A stretch of DNA of 64,000 nucleotides, taken from positions 310,001 through 374,000 of the forward strand of contig NZ_LXFU01000035.1 of assembly GCF_001657485.1 (NCBI RefSeq). The letters are read 5' to 3'. Of this stretch, positions 18,096-27,225 are shown in pieces (the stretch's first letter is position 1; each line of letters starts with the position of its first letter). The translations under genes and the position numbers were made by a program. Origin of the DNA: Rhizobium sp. WYCCWR10014 (lineage in GTDB: Bacteria > Pseudomonadota > Alphaproteobacteria > Rhizobiales > Rhizobiaceae). The notes below the pieces were generated by a model. That model saw only the letters and a program-made list of their open reading frames with translations. It did no database searches and was not told where the DNA came from.

Positions 18096-18112
18096 GTAAG
18101 AATTATCCTTAC
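18096..18112. promoter_or_regulatory. Candidate operator of the first toxin-antitoxin module
   Basis: GTAAG (18096-18100), AATTATC, CTTAC (18108-18112), an inverted repeat in the 57-base gap between the ruvC stop and the antitoxin start. On the coding strand it reads GGTAAGGATAATTCTTAC, so a minus-10-like GATAAT lies between the arms. Binding by the antitoxin is inferred. Confidence 0.5.
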
Positions 18113-18135
18113 CAATGGAACAAGTCAAGAACAAC

Positions 18136-18645
18136 CTATCCGGCCAGCGCCTGTCGCATCCGGTTGCTGCCGCGATTATGTGCATGGCAGATGGCGATCG
18201 CCAGGGCGTCGGCGGCGTCGTTGCCCTTGAATTCGACCTTCGGCATCAGGATCTTCAACATCATGTGGATCTGCTGCTTTTCGCCATGGCCGACGCCGAT
18301 GACGGCCTTCTTCACGGCGTTCGGGGCATATTCGGAGACCGGCAGACCGGCGCGCGCCGGCACCAGCATGGCAATGCCGCGGGCCTGGCCGAGCTTCAGG
18401 GTCGCCACCGCATCCTTGTTGACGAAGGTCTGTTCGACGGCGGCCTCATCCGGCTTATAGCTGTGGACGATCTCCGCCAAGCCGTCATGCAATTGGCAAA
18501 GGCGGGAGGCAAGGTCCATGTCGCCATCGGAGGTCACGGTTCCGGATGCCACAAACCGCAGGGAATTGCCTGATGTCTCGATGATTCCCCAGCCGGTGCG
18601 GCGAAGCCCGGGATCGATGCCGACGATGCGAATCGTATTTTGCAT
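18136..18645 (-). CDS. ruvC: Holliday junction resolvase RuvC
   Basis: A 169-residue RNase H-fold nuclease. Its catalytic acidic residues sit in [15 protein letters not shown] (first Asp), [20 protein letters not shown] (Glu), and [15 protein letters not shown] near the C-terminus (the final Asp pair). It cuts junctions symmetrically as a dimer and acts with RuvAB. It is the first gene of the interrupted ruv cluster. The 243 bases upstream (18646-18888), shared with a divergent chemoreceptor, should hold both promoters, but I could not pick a clear minus-35/minus-10 pair. Confidence 0.96.
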   Translation of the reverse strand: MQNTIRIVGIDPGLRRTGWGIIETSGNSLRFVASGTVTSDGDMDLASRLCQLHDGLAEIVHSYKPDEAAVEQTFVNKDAVATLKLGQARGIAMLVPARAGLPVSEYAPNAVKKAVIGVGHGEKQQIHMMLKILMPKVEFKGNDAADALAIAICHAHNRGSNRMRQALAG

Positions 18646-18888
18646 GGTTCAACCTATAGCGATTGCGAAATAACTGCCATTGATATGTGAACAAAACAAA
18701 AACGTTCCCGGATTTCGGCCCTGCCATTTACCGCGAATTAAAACAGATGCCCGAATTCTAGTCATCGAATACGAGAGGGCTTCTTTTCGCGAAGATTAAA
18801 GCCCCCGTTGTTCTGTTTATAGGTCAGTGATCAGGCATGCGCTGCGTGCCCGTGCTTGGCAGGCGCGTTCAGAAGGGGTTCGTCGTAC

Positions 18889-21204
18889 ATGGCTCGGAGA
18901 TTTCAATCCCTGTCCTTTAAGGTCATCGCCACATTCATTCTGCTGACCGTGCTGTCGATCGCGGTCATCGATGTGCTTGCCTATTTCGCCAGCAGCCGCA
19001 TTTCCGACGAGCAGGCGCTGAAGGCCAAGGAAAGCGTGCTGATCTTTCGCGGCGACATGCTGCAGGACCAGCTGACGCAGCTTGAAAACCAGGCAAACTC
19101 CATCGCACGCATCGAGGCGCTGCAGATGTCGATCACCAATCTGAAGAGCGGCTGGAAGACCATCGAGAAGACCGCGGGTGATGCCCGTGCCGAGCTGAAG
19201 AAGGTTTTCATAGCAGGCAACCCCAACCCCGCCGACCAGCGCGAGAAGCTCATCAAGCCGGAAGGGCCGAGCGGCTTTTATTATTCGAGCCACGAAAAGA
19301 CGCAGGGCGAAGTCGCCCGCGACCTCGAGGATACCGCCTTCAGCGATCTGCTGATTGTCGATCTCGAGGGTACCGTGCTCTATTCCTATAAGAAGGAAGA
19401 TGATTTCGCCGAAAATCTGAAGTCGGACGCCTGGAAGGCGACCGGCGCCGGCATCGCTTTCGCCAAGGCGATCGAGAATACCGCCAAGGCGACCGATGAC
19501 GCCGCGCCCACAGGCTTTTCCGGCCTTCGCGTCGATGCCGGCAGCGGCAAGTCGGCGATCTTCTATGCCGTACCGATCGTCAAGCTTGGGGCGGCCAAGG
19601 GCATCATCCTCTTCAAGGTGCGCGACGACATCGTCACCGGCATCCTCGCCAAGGGCATCGTCCAGGGCAGCACGGCGCGGGCGGCGATCGTCTCCGGCGA
19701 TGGCTCCGCTGTCGGGCTCGACGGAAGCGGCAAGCTTGCGACGCTCGATACGACGCCCTTCACCTTCATCAAGAGCGCGCTTGCCAGTTCGGCGATGACG
19801 GTGGCCGATTTCGGCCGGGCGGATGGTGCGGCTCGTGCCTATGTCCGCGGTATCGACTATCGCGGCGATCGCTTCCTCGTGGTCGAGAGTGTGCTCTTGA
19901 GCGAGCTCAATGCCGGCTCGATCGAGATCGCCACCCTGCTGACGATGATTGGTATCGGCGTGCTCGTCGTCATGGCGATCACGACCGGGCTCGTCACCAA
20001 TTTGCTGTTTTCGCCGCTTGCGCGGCTTGCCGGCGTCACCCGCGATGTCGCCGACGGCAAGCTCGACAGCGAGATCGGCAGCCTGAACCGCAAGGACGAG
20101 ATCGGCACGATGGCCAATGCGCTTGACCGCTTCCGCCACTCGCTGATCGAAAGCCGCGCACTCGAAGCTGCCAGCGAAGAGACGCGCCTGCGGGCCGAGC
20201 AAGATCGCCAGCAGAATCTGGCCGAGCGTGAGGCCGAGGCAAAAACGCTGCAGCAGGTGGTCGAGGCGATTGACGAGGGCCTGCATCATCTGGCGAGCGG
20301 CGATCTCGCCTATCAGATCGATACCCGTTTCCCGAACGAGCTCGAAAGCCTGCGCGTCAATTTCAACGAGGCGCTGGCGACGCTCAGCGAAACCATGACG
20401 GCAATCGGCGGCAACTCGATGGCGGTGCGCGCCGGTTCCGAGGAGATGCGCACCGGCGCCGACGACCTTGCCGGGCGCACCGAGCGCCAGGCCGGCTCGA
20501 TCACCGAGACGGCGAATGCGATCAGCGCCATCACGCAGTCGGTCCGCCGGCAGATCGAGCGGGCCGAGCAGGCCGAGCGCATCGCCCGCGACGCCAAGAA
20601 GGAGACGACCGGCTCAGGCCAGATCATGCGCGAGACGATCGCGGCGATGGAGGCAATCCAGGCCTCTTCGCGCCAGATCAACACGATCATCTCCGTCATC
20701 GACGACATCGCCTTCCAGACCAACCTCCTGGCGCTCAATGCCGGCGTCGAGGCGGCGCGTGCCGGTGAATCCGGCAAGGGCTTCGCCGTCGTCGCCATGG
20801 AAGTGCGCGAGCTGGCCCAGCGTTCGTCGAGTGCGGCCAAGGAGATCTCCAGCCTGCTGCAGAAATCAACGCATGAGGTCGAAAGCGGCGTTACGCTTGT
20901 GGAAAAAGCGGGCGTCGCCCTGACTGGCATCGGCGCCCATGTCGAGGCGATCAACGGGCAGATCAACGAGATCATGAGTGCGACCCGCGAGGAGGCCAAT
21001 ACGCTGCGCGAGATCAATAGCGCCGTTGCCGAACTCGATGCGATGACGCAGCAGAATGCCTCAATGGTCGAAGAGACGACGGCGGCGATCCACCGGCTGG
21101 CGACGGAAGCCCTGGAAATGGACCGCCAGCTCGGCAATTTCACGCTGCCGCCCGGTCACCACCAGCCGAGCGCGGAGGTGCATGCGCTGCGCCGTCACCG
21201 ATAA
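18889..21204 (+). CDS. Methyl-accepting chemotaxis protein
   Basis: A 771-residue chemoreceptor: a membrane helix at about residues 10-30, a ~310-residue periplasmic sensor of double-Cache character ([37 protein letters not shown]), a second helix ([23 protein letters not shown]), HAMP segments ([22 protein letters not shown] and a second at about 470), then the signalling domain. The signalling domain has the conserved hairpin [23 protein letters not shown] followed by [17 protein letters not shown]. No C-terminal CheR-binding pentapeptide is evident. A TTG at 18856 is open in frame, but the ATG at 18889 begins the basic MARRFQ leader. It is monocistronic. Confidence 0.93.
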   Translation: MARRFQSLSFKVIATFILLTVLSIAVIDVLAYFASSRISDEQALKAKESVLIFRGDMLQDQLTQLENQANSIARIEALQMSITNLKSGWKTIEKTAGDARAELKKVFIAGNPNPADQREKLIKPEGPSGFYYSSHEKTQGEVARDLEDTAFSDLLIVDLEGTVLYSYKKEDDFAENLKSDAWKATGAGIAFAKAIENTAKATDDAAPTGFSGLRVDAGSGKSAIFYAVPIVKLGAAKGIILFKVRDDIVTGILAKGIVQGSTARAAIVSGDGSAVGLDGSGKLATLDTTPFTFIKSALASSAMTVADFGRADGAARAYVRGIDYRGDRFLVVESVLLSELNAGSIEIATLLTMIGIGVLVVMAITTGLVTNLLFSPLARLAGVTRDVADGKLDSEIGSLNRKDEIGTMANALDRFRHSLIESRALEAASEETRLRAEQDRQQNLAEREAEAKTLQQVVEAIDEGLHHLASGDLAYQIDTRFPNELESLRVNFNEALATLSETMTAIGGNSMAVRAGSEEMRTGADDLAGRTERQAGSITETANAISAITQSVRRQIERAEQAERIARDAKKETTGSGQIMRETIAAMEAIQASSRQINTIISVIDDIAFQTNLLALNAGVEAARAGESGKGFAVVAMEVRELAQRSSSAAKEISSLLQKSTHEVESGVTLVEKAGVALTGIGAHVEAINGQINEIMSATREEANTLREINSAVAELDAMTQQNASMVEETTAAIHRLATEALEMDRQLGNFTLPPGHHQPSAEVHALRRHR

Positions 21205-21329
21205 ACGATCGCTTCTGACCTTGCACAAGGGTCGCGCTCGCGCGGCCTTTTTGTTTGCGCGCATGGTTTGGAATGGTGCGGGCGCGAACCTACATAGACG
21301 GCATCGTTCAACTGCCCGGCAGGTTTCCC

Positions 21330-22331
21330 ATGGTTCCCTTCTCCATACTCGACCTTTCCCCCGTTGCCGCAGGCAGCACCGTGCGCCAGTCCCTCGAGGG
21401 CTCGGCGCGGATGGCTGTGAAGGCCGAGGAATTCGGTTACAAGCGCTTCTGGCTTGCCGAACATCACGGCATGCCGGGGATCGCCAGTGCTGCCACCGCC
21501 GTTGTTATCGGCCATGTCGGGGCCGCGACAAAGCGCATCCGCATCGGCTCCGGCGGTATCATGCTGCCCAATCATTCGCCGCTCGTCATCGCCGAGCAGT
21601 TCGGCACGCTGGAGGCGCTCTTCCCCGGCCGCATCGACCTCGGCCTTGGGCGCGCGCCGGGAACGGACATGCGCACGGCACAGGCGCTGCGGCGCAACCT
21701 CGAGGCCGGTGCAAACAGCTTCCCGAACGACGTGGTGGAACTGCAGCAACTCCTCGATACGCCGGTCGAGAACCAGGCGATCCTCGCGGTTCCCGGCAAT
21801 GGCTCACATATCCCGATCTGGCTGCTCGGCTCCAGCCTCTACAGTGCCCAGCTCGCAGGCATGCTGGGCCTTCCCTATGCCTTCGCCTCGCATTTCGCGC
21901 CCGACATGCTGCTCGATGCAATCGCGATCTACCGCGACCGCTTCCAGCCTTCGGCATCGCTCGACAAGCCCTATGTGATGGTCGGTGTCATGGGTGCGGT
22001 GGCGGCGACGGACGAGGAGGCTCGCTATCATTTCACTTCCGCAGAGCAGCAGTTCGTCAATCTGCGCCGCAATGTCCGCGGCCCGTTCCCGCGTCCAGTG
22101 GCCGATATGGGGGACTTCTGGTCGCCGATGGAAAAGATGAATGTCGAACACACGCTGCGTTATGCCGTGGTCGGCTCGCCGAAGACGGCCGAGGCGAAAC
22201 TGACGGAGTTTCTACAGGAAACGCAGGCCGACGAGGTGATCATCTCGATGCCGATTCACGACATCCAGGCGCGGCTGAAATCGGTGGAACTGTTTGCAGG
22301 GCTGGGGAGCTTCATGCGGGCCGCCGCATAG
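21330..22331 (+). CDS. LLM-class flavin-dependent oxidoreductase (luciferase-like)
   Basis: A 333-residue TIM-barrel protein of the bacterial-luciferase superfamily, in the MsnO8/YhbW-like group. Typical motifs are [12 protein letters not shown] at the N-terminus, [12 protein letters not shown] near residue 48, [43 protein letters not shown] near 75-120, and the closing [10 protein letters not shown]. It uses reduced flavin; the substrate is unknown. I chose the ATG at 21330, where the conserved N-terminus begins; the frame is open back to 21255. A bidirectional terminator follows. Confidence 0.85.
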   Translation: MVPFSILDLSPVAAGSTVRQSLEGSARMAVKAEEFGYKRFWLAEHHGMPGIASAATAVVIGHVGAATKRIRIGSGGIMLPNHSPLVIAEQFGTLEALFPGRIDLGLGRAPGTDMRTAQALRRNLEAGANSFPNDVVELQQLLDTPVENQAILAVPGNGSHIPIWLLGSSLYSAQLAGMLGLPYAFASHFAPDMLLDAIAIYRDRFQPSASLDKPYVMVGVMGAVAATDEEARYHFTSAEQQFVNLRRNVRGPFPRPVADMGDFWSPMEKMNVEHTLRYAVVGSPKTAEAKLTEFLQETQADEVIISMPIHDIQARLKSVELFAGLGSFMRAAA

Positions 22332-22346
22332 GTTCTCGGCAAGAAA

Positions 22347-22370
22347 AAACCCGGCGTTGCAGCCGGGTTT
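22347..22370. terminator. Bidirectional terminator between the LLM oxidoreductase and yebC
   Basis: AAACCCGGC (22347-22355), GTTGCA loop, GCCGGGTTT (22362-22370), flanked by an A run on the left and T bases in the right arm. It lies between two convergent stops (22331 and 22394) and can serve both. Confidence 0.85.
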
Positions 22371-22393
22371 ACGGTGACGAGTGTCTGAAAAAA

Positions 22394-23140
22394 TCAGGCC
22401 GAGAGTTTCGCCAGCACTTCTTCCGAGACCTCGAAGTTGGAATAGACGTTCTGCACGTCGTCATCGTCTTCCAGGCTGTCGATGAGCTTCAGCAGCGACT
22501 GGGCTTTTTCCTCGTCTACCGGCACGTTGTTCTGGGCGCGCCAGACGGCCTTGACGGTTTCGGCTTCGCCGAGGCTCGATTCCAGCGCTTTTGCCACTTC
22601 GCCGAGGGCTTCGAAGGCGCAGGTGATGTAGTGGCCGTCTTCGTCGGACTCGACGTCGTCGGCGCCGGCTTCGATCGCGGCTTCCATCACCTTGTCGCCA
22701 TCGCCGACGGAAAGCTTGTAGGTGATTTCGCCGACATGGTCGAAGGAGAAGGAAACGGAACCGGTTTCACCGAGAGCGCCGCCGGCCTTGGTGAAGCTCG
22801 AGCGGACGTTGGAGGCGGTGCGGTTGCGGTTGTCGGTCAGCGCCTCGACGATGATCGCCGTGCCGCCAGGGCCATAACCCTCATAGCGGACTTCATCATA
22901 ATTTTCGCCGTCTGCACCGGCTGCCTTCTTGATGGCGCGGTCGATATTGTCCTTCGGCATGGACTGAGCCTTGGCATTCTGGATCGCCAGGCGAAGGCGG
23001 GCGTTCATCGTCGGGTCGGGCAGGCCGGCCTTGGCGGCAACGGTGATTTCGCGCGCAAGCTTCGAGAACATTTTCGACCGCACGGCATCCTGACGGCCTT
23101 TGCGGTGCATGATGTTTTTAAACTGTGAATGGCCAGCCAT
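22394..23140 (-). CDS. yebC: YebC/PmpR-family protein
   Basis: A 248-residue protein, the usual family length. It opens with [37 protein letters not shown], the diagnostic YebC N-terminus, followed by [21 protein letters not shown] and the YEGYGPGG motif. Members were described as transcription regulators, and more recently as factors relieving ribosome stalling. I start at 23140 because the conserved MAGHS begins there; five extra codons are open upstream. In many alphaproteobacteria yebC neighbours ruvC, and here it is on the same strand about 3.7 kb away. Confidence 0.94.
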   Translation of the reverse strand: MAGHSQFKNIMHRKGRQDAVRSKMFSKLAREITVAAKAGLPDPTMNARLRLAIQNAKAQSMPKDNIDRAIKKAAGADGENYDEVRYEGYGPGGTAIIVEALTDNRNRTASNVRSSFTKAGGALGETGSVSFSFDHVGEITYKLSVGDGDKVMEAAIEAGADDVESDEDGHYITCAFEALGEVAKALESSLGEAETVKAVWRAQNNVPVDEEKAQSLLKLIDSLEDDDDVQNVYSNFEVSEEVLAKLSA

Positions 23141-23281
23141 GGCACCCCTGTTCACGTCTCATTGTTCGGAATGGGCCGCCTTATAAGAGTGAAACGGCAC
23201 CCGTTCAAGGAAAAAGCAGTTCGGAACAAAGGCGGAGGGATGACGTTTCAACCGAACTCCATCCAACGGAAAGGAACGGTC

Positions 23282-23785
23282 ATGGCAAGTCTCAGTGAGG
23301 CGCAGGAACATCCAGCACGTCAGCTCTGGGATCAGGTCAACGGCGTTCATGCCGGCATGCTCGGAATTTCCGGACTGGACATGCACATGCAGCCGATGGC
23401 GCCGCATGCCGATCCCACCACCAACACCATCTGGTTCTACACCAAGACCGACGCCGACATCGTGCGAGCCATCAAGCCCGGCAGCCGCGCGCATTTCTGC
23501 GTTATCGGCAAGGATCACGACTATCACGCCTGCCTCGCCGGTGTGGTCGAGGTGCATCCTGACCCTTCCAAGATCGAGGAATATTGGAGCTCGATCGTCG
23601 CGGCCTGGTATGACGGCGGCAAGAAGGACCCCAAGCTCACCATGCTGTCCCTCCATGTCGACGATGCCGAGATCTGGGTTTCCACAGGCAACAAACTGAA
23701 ATTCGGCTGGGAGATCGCCAAAGCCAATCTCGACGACGACAAGATGCCGGATGTCGGCATCAAGCGTCACCTGCAGTTCGCTTGA
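23282..23785 (+). CDS. Pyridoxamine 5'-phosphate oxidase-fold (general stress protein 26-like)
   Basis: A 167-residue split-barrel flavin-binding protein. Features: ARQLWDQVNGVHAGMLGI at the N-terminus, then TIWFYTKTDADIVRAI, and EYWSSIVAAWYDGGKKDPKLTMLSLHVDDAEIWVS, the pattern of the GSP26 subgroup. These bind FMN or F420-like cofactors and are linked to stress. I use the ATG at 23282 (AAAGGA 6-11 bases upstream). An ATG at 23240 immediately follows GGAGGG with no spacing and is less likely. A two-hairpin repeat follows the stop. Confidence 0.8.
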   Translation: MASLSEAQEHPARQLWDQVNGVHAGMLGISGLDMHMQPMAPHADPTTNTIWFYTKTDADIVRAIKPGSRAHFCVIGKDHDYHACLAGVVEVHPDPSKIEEYWSSIVAAWYDGGKKDPKLTMLSLHVDDAEIWVSTGNKLKFGWEIAKANLDDDKMPDVGIKRHLQFA

Positions 23786-23797
23786 CGTGCAGTGCCC

Positions 23798-23901
23798 CTG
23801 CATAATTCCTTAAATCGGAATCGATTTAAGGATAAGATTATGCAGCAATTCAAAGTGCTACAGCGTCCTTTGCGCGTCTGAAAAGACGCGCGGCGCTGTA
23901 G
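23798..23901. repeat. Two-hairpin palindromic intergenic repeat
   Basis: Hairpin A spans 23798-23845, with CCTTAAATC paired to GATTTAAGG at its core and CTGCATAA/TTATGCAG at its base. Hairpin B spans 23858-23901, with CTACAGCG/CGCTGTAG at the base and GCGCGTCT/AGACGCGC inside. Related but shorter copies occur at 12867 and 13505, and a remnant of hairpin A at 24807-24845. I recognise it as a type common in Rhizobium intergenic DNA; a genome-wide count was not possible here. Confidence 0.8.
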
Positions 23902-23922
23902 AAGGAAAGCCGCCGGGCCTAT

Positions 23923-24768
23923 TTACTGCACACCCTTCAACACATAGATCAGCGGCTTTTTCGGCAGCGTGCGCATCGAGACGGTGATGCTGTCATCGGG
24001 CGCATTGGCGACGTCGAAATCCTTTCCGAACATCGAAACGAAGGCTTCGACTGGCGGGCCGCGCCGGTGCATCGGCAGGATCAACGACGAGCGAAGCCGC
24101 TTGATGACGCGGCTCATGCTGTCGGCGCCCATGGTCAGGCCGCCATCGACGGGGACCATGACGACGTCGAGGCGGCCGATCTCGGTATAATGGGCATCGG
24201 TCAGCTCATAATGCAGGTGGCCGAGATGGCCGATGCAGAGGCCGGCGATCTCAAAGATGAAGATGGAGTTGCCGTTCTCATGCGCGCCGCCGAGGCCGTA
24301 GCTGAAGCGGATATCCGTGGGGACGTTGCGGATATAAGCATCGCCGACGACGAGATTGATATCGGCCTTCTCGCCCGGAATGTCGCTCCACCCATGCAGC
24401 ACATGCTTAATGCCGGGATCGGGGGTCAGGGTATAGTGGGTCGTGTGGGCCTTGTTCATGGTCACGGCATCGGGCGGCGTTGCCGGCCTGTACCAGCCAT
24501 TATAGTCGGTTGCGATAACGATGCCGCCGGGCGTATCGATCTCGAAGGTCGAATGGCCGAGGAAGGTCAGTTTGACGTCCTCGCCCTCGGAGACGGCAGG
24601 CACCAGCGGCGGGGCGCCGGAAAAGCTTGCGAAGGTCACCTTGGGGATCGTTTGCGCGATCGCCTGGCACTGGCTGACCGGTGGCCGCGGCTCTTGTGCC
24701 CCGGCAAGATTCGGCGCGGCGAAGGCCGCAAGGCATGCGATAGCGAGGATAAGATATCGCGGCTTCAT
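23923..24768 (-). CDS. Exported MBL-fold metallo-hydrolase
   Basis: A 281-residue protein with a signal peptide (ILAIACLAAFAAPNLAGAQE). The domain is a UlaG/RomA-like beta-lactamase fold: VKLTFLGHSTFEIDTPGGIVIATDY contains the GHST substitution of the HxHxD region typical of this group, and later IGHLGHLHYELTDAH and VPVDGGLTMG supply other metal ligands. The ATG at 24768 has GGAGGGG upstream; eight codons are open before it. Substrate unknown. It is probably a single gene, bounded downstream by the palindromic repeat. Confidence 0.8.
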   Translation of the reverse strand: MKPRYLILAIACLAAFAAPNLAGAQEPRPPVSQCQAIAQTIPKVTFASFSGAPPLVPAVSEGEDVKLTFLGHSTFEIDTPGGIVIATDYNGWYRPATPPDAVTMNKAHTTHYTLTPDPGIKHVLHGWSDIPGEKADINLVVGDAYIRNVPTDIRFSYGLGGAHENGNSIFIFEIAGLCIGHLGHLHYELTDAHYTEIGRLDVVMVPVDGGLTMGADSMSRVIKRLRSSLILPMHRRGPPVEAFVSMFGKDFDVANAPDDSITVSMRTLPKKPLIYVLKGVQ

Positions 24769-24806
24769 GCCACCCCTCCGGCGCTCTATCACCCTTCAAT
24801 CGGCGC

Positions 24807-24845
24807 CTAATCCTTTCCGAAAATCGATTCCGATTTTCAGGGTTA
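24807..24845. repeat. Remnant of a palindromic repeat
   Basis: TAATCCTTTCCGAAAATCG / CGATTTTCAGGGTTATG: an imperfect hairpin centred on AATCGATTCCGATT that resembles hairpin A of the repeat at 23798. It sits in the upstream region of the MBL-fold gene. Confidence 0.45.
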
Positions 24846-24937
24846 TGCGCGAGTGGCGGGGAGGATGCGGCATGAGGCCGCAGGGGTCCAGACGGCGGGT
24901 TCTCACAATTGCGTGTTGGACGGCCGTCCGTCGCCTG

Positions 24938-25762
24938 TTACCGCCAGAACTCCGGCACCGTTTCGGCCAACCGCGGCCCGAGTCGGAGCGGCGCGATCTT
25001 TTCCGCAAGCCCCGTCGTATCCGAGATCTCCACGCCGACGCCGCAGATCGTCGCGGGGCCGTTCGCGGCTTCCATGCGGCCCTTCGGCATCTTGGAGATG
25101 AAGCGGTTAAGCGGCTCCTCCTTGTCCATGCCGAGGGAGGAGTCGTAGTCGCCGCACATGCCGGCATCCGACATATAGGCGGTGCCGCCGTTCAGGATCT
25201 GTGCGTCGGCGGTCGGTACATGCGTGTGGGTGCCGACAACGAAGCTGGCGCGGCCGTCGACGAAATGGCCGAAGCACTGCTTCTCGCTGGTCGCCTCGGC
25301 ATGGAAATCGAAGATGATCGCGTCGGCCTGTTCCTTCAGCGGGCAGGCGTCGAGGATGACCTCCGCCGATTTGAAGGGGTCGTCGAGCTCGGGATGCATG
25401 AAGACCCGGCCCATGACGTTGGCGACGAGCACACGCGCGCCGTTCCTGGCATAGAAAAGGCCGGAGCCGCGGCCGGGCGTGCCTTGCGGATAGTTGGCCG
25501 GCCGCAGGAATTGATCGTGGCGGCCGGCAAAAGCGACGGCTTCCTTCTGGTCCCAGACGTGATTGCCCGTCGTCACCACGTCGGCGCCGGCATTGATCGT
25601 TTCCAGAAAGATGTCCTCGGTGATGCCGAAGCCGCCGGCGGCATTCTCGCCGTTGACGACGACGAAATCGAGCTTGAGGTCGGAAACCAGGCCAGGGAGG
25701 CGGTCCCACACCGCCGTGCGTCCCGTCTTGCCGACCATGTCACCCAGAAAAAGCAGCCGCAT
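24938..25762 (-). CDS. YmdB-family metallophosphoesterase
   Basis: A 274-residue protein of the TIGR00282/YmdB group, a 2',3'-cyclic-nucleotide phosphodiesterase family. Metal-site motifs are FLGDMVGKTGR (GD), VNGENAAGGFG (GEN), TTGNHVWDQ (GNH) and GTHTHVPTAD (GTHTH). It lies 3 bases downstream of the 5-formyl-THF cyclo-ligase gene on the same strand, a pairing common in Rhizobiales, so they form one operon. Cytoplasmic. Confidence 0.9.
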   Translation of the reverse strand: MRLLFLGDMVGKTGRTAVWDRLPGLVSDLKLDFVVVNGENAAGGFGITEDIFLETINAGADVVTTGNHVWDQKEAVAFAGRHDQFLRPANYPQGTPGRGSGLFYARNGARVLVANVMGRVFMHPELDDPFKSAEVILDACPLKEQADAIIFDFHAEATSEKQCFGHFVDGRASFVVGTHTHVPTADAQILNGGTAYMSDAGMCGDYDSSLGMDKEEPLNRFISKMPKGRMEAANGPATICGVGVEISDTTGLAEKIAPLRLGPRLAETVPEFWR

Positions 25763-25765
25763 TCC

Positions 25766-26353
25766 CTATCCAATCCAAGAGGCAAAAAAGCGAAGGCCGC
25801 TTTCTGTCAGGATGGCATCCAGGCTTATATCGTGCGGCTCGTCGGGCACATGTGCCACTTCCTGGCAGTCGAATGCAATGCCGATCAGCTTCGGATGCAG
25901 GCCTTTTTGCCTTAGCCGGTTGATGGCGCGGTCGTAGTGGCCGGCGCCGTAGCCGATGCGGTGGCCGCGGGCATCGAAGGCCGAAAGCGGCACCAGCATG
26001 ATTTCGGGATCAAGAACGGCGGCATCCGCGCTAGGGCCGACCGTGCCGAAACCGGTATCGACGAGGGGCGCGCCTTCCGCCAGCTCGCGAAAGACGATGG
26101 TCTGCCGGTCAAGGATCGCCGGCACGCAGAGCCGCGCCCCGCGCACGGCAAAGCGCGCCATCAGTGGCCGCAGATCTGCTTCCGAACGGATCGGCAGAAA
26201 GCCGGAGACGATCGTATCCAGCGCAAAACCGACGGCCTCGCCGGCATGGTCGGCCATTGCGAGGCTTTTGGAGGCACGTTTCTCGGCGGGGATGGCGTCG
26301 CGGGCGGACAGCCGTTCGTTGCGCAGCTGCGCTTTCAATTCTTTCGCGGTCAT
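25766..26353 (-). CDS. 5-formyltetrahydrofolate cyclo-ligase
   Basis: A 195-residue enzyme converting 5-formyl-THF to 5,10-methenyl-THF with ATP. The motifs seen are ALDTIVSGFLPIRSEADLRPL near the N-terminus, LVPLSAFDARGHRIGYGAGHYDRAI (the YGxGxGxYDR-like ATP/Mg site) and IGIAFDCQEV. It is immediately followed by the ymdB-like gene. The 117 bases upstream contain nothing I can identify; in many proteobacteria 6S RNA adjoins this gene, but the gap here is too short for one. Confidence 0.9.
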   Translation of the reverse strand: MTAKELKAQLRNERLSARDAIPAEKRASKSLAMADHAGEAVGFALDTIVSGFLPIRSEADLRPLMARFAVRGARLCVPAILDRQTIVFRELAEGAPLVDTGFGTVGPSADAAVLDPEIMLVPLSAFDARGHRIGYGAGHYDRAINRLRQKGLHPKLIGIAFDCQEVAHVPDEPHDISLDAILTESGLRFFASWIG

Positions 26354-26470
26354 TGGATCTGCCGGTTCTGAGAGATTTGACCGAGCATAGACGGCTGGAT
26401 GTCCGATGCAAATGCAGGATGCGACAGCATCACGTTCGTTTCATGCCTCGCCCGCCTACGGCAGCGGTCG

Positions 26471-27166
26471 TCAGACGACGATGCTTGTCGGTATTGTCGC
26501 CGTGGCGATGGAGAAGCCTGCCATATTGGCCCCGGCCTGCCGGTCCTGCTGCCGCAACTCACGCATCGCCTTTTCGAGCACTTGCTTGAGTTCACGCACG
26601 ACCGCCTTGAACTCTTCCATCGTTTCGCGATCATCGGCCGAAATGCCTGAAAATTTCGGGGCATCCTCAGCGACGCTGGCATAGGCGTTGCGGGCGTTGG
26701 CGGCGGCGTCCAGTTCCAGCGAGCCGGTCTCGCCGGCCGCAATTTCTCCTGAGGTATCCGTCAGTGCAGAAGCGGCCCCGCTCGTTGCGACTGCTGTCGC
26801 ACCCGTGGGTGCATCCACCTGAACAGCCGTTGCCGGGCTGCCGGTCGCGACTGATGATGCGAATTCGGAGGCGGCGGTGCCGACCTTGCGCGCCAGTTCG
26901 GCAGCCAGCCGGGCGACCACCTCAGGTGCCATGTTGGAGCTGCGCAGCATCTCCAGCTCCTGTTTTGCCTCTTCGAGCTTGCGTTGAGCCTTCGCCTTGG
27001 CCTCGTCTCCCGAGTTCGCCAAGGTCTGGCGCATCTGCTGCAGCGCCTGGGTGGCGCGCTGCAGCTTTAGCACGCCTTGATCGGTCTCGCTTCCGGCGGC
27101 CGTAATGGCTGCCGTCGAAGACGCGCCGCGCAAGATGATGGAGGCAGACGTGGTTGCAACCTGCAT
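26471..27166 (-). CDS. Unknown coiled-coil protein downstream of sqdC
   Basis: A 231-residue protein I do not recognise. Residues 1-30 are Ser/Ala/Thr-rich. About residues 33-80 form a strong heptad-like coiled coil (LQRATQALQQMRQTL ... AKAQRKLEEAKQELEML). A low-complexity Ala/Thr/Gly middle follows, then a second helical stretch near 175-205 (ETMEEFKAVVRELKQVLEKAM). There is no signal peptide or membrane helix. The ATG at 27166 has GGGGAA upstream; the frame stays open to 27604, but that part lies antisense-like within sqdC's coordinates. It starts 59 bases after sqdC, so it may be a fourth gene of the sulfolipid operon. Confidence 0.65.
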   Translation of the reverse strand: MQVATTSASIILRGASSTAAITAAGSETDQGVLKLQRATQALQQMRQTLANSGDEAKAKAQRKLEEAKQELEMLRSSNMAPEVVARLAAELARKVGTAASEFASSVATGSPATAVQVDAPTGATAVATSGAASALTDTSGEIAAGETGSLELDAAANARNAYASVAEDAPKFSGISADDRETMEEFKAVVRELKQVLEKAMRELRQQDRQAGANMAGFSIATATIPTSIVV

Positions 27167-27225
27167 GAACAATTCCCCGATTTTTAATTCGGGCCCCGAT
27201 TGCGATTCGGGCGCATTCTGCAACG

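Noticed and set aside
21056-23128. 690-codon open frame on the plus strand
   Set aside because: Runs across the chemoreceptor end, the LLM oxidoreductase in another frame and antisense yebC, all of which are clear genes.
26354-26470. 6S RNA expected beside the 5-formyl-THF cyclo-ligase gene
   Set aside because: The gap is only 117 bases and shows no long, bulged hairpin; 6S RNA is probably elsewhere.
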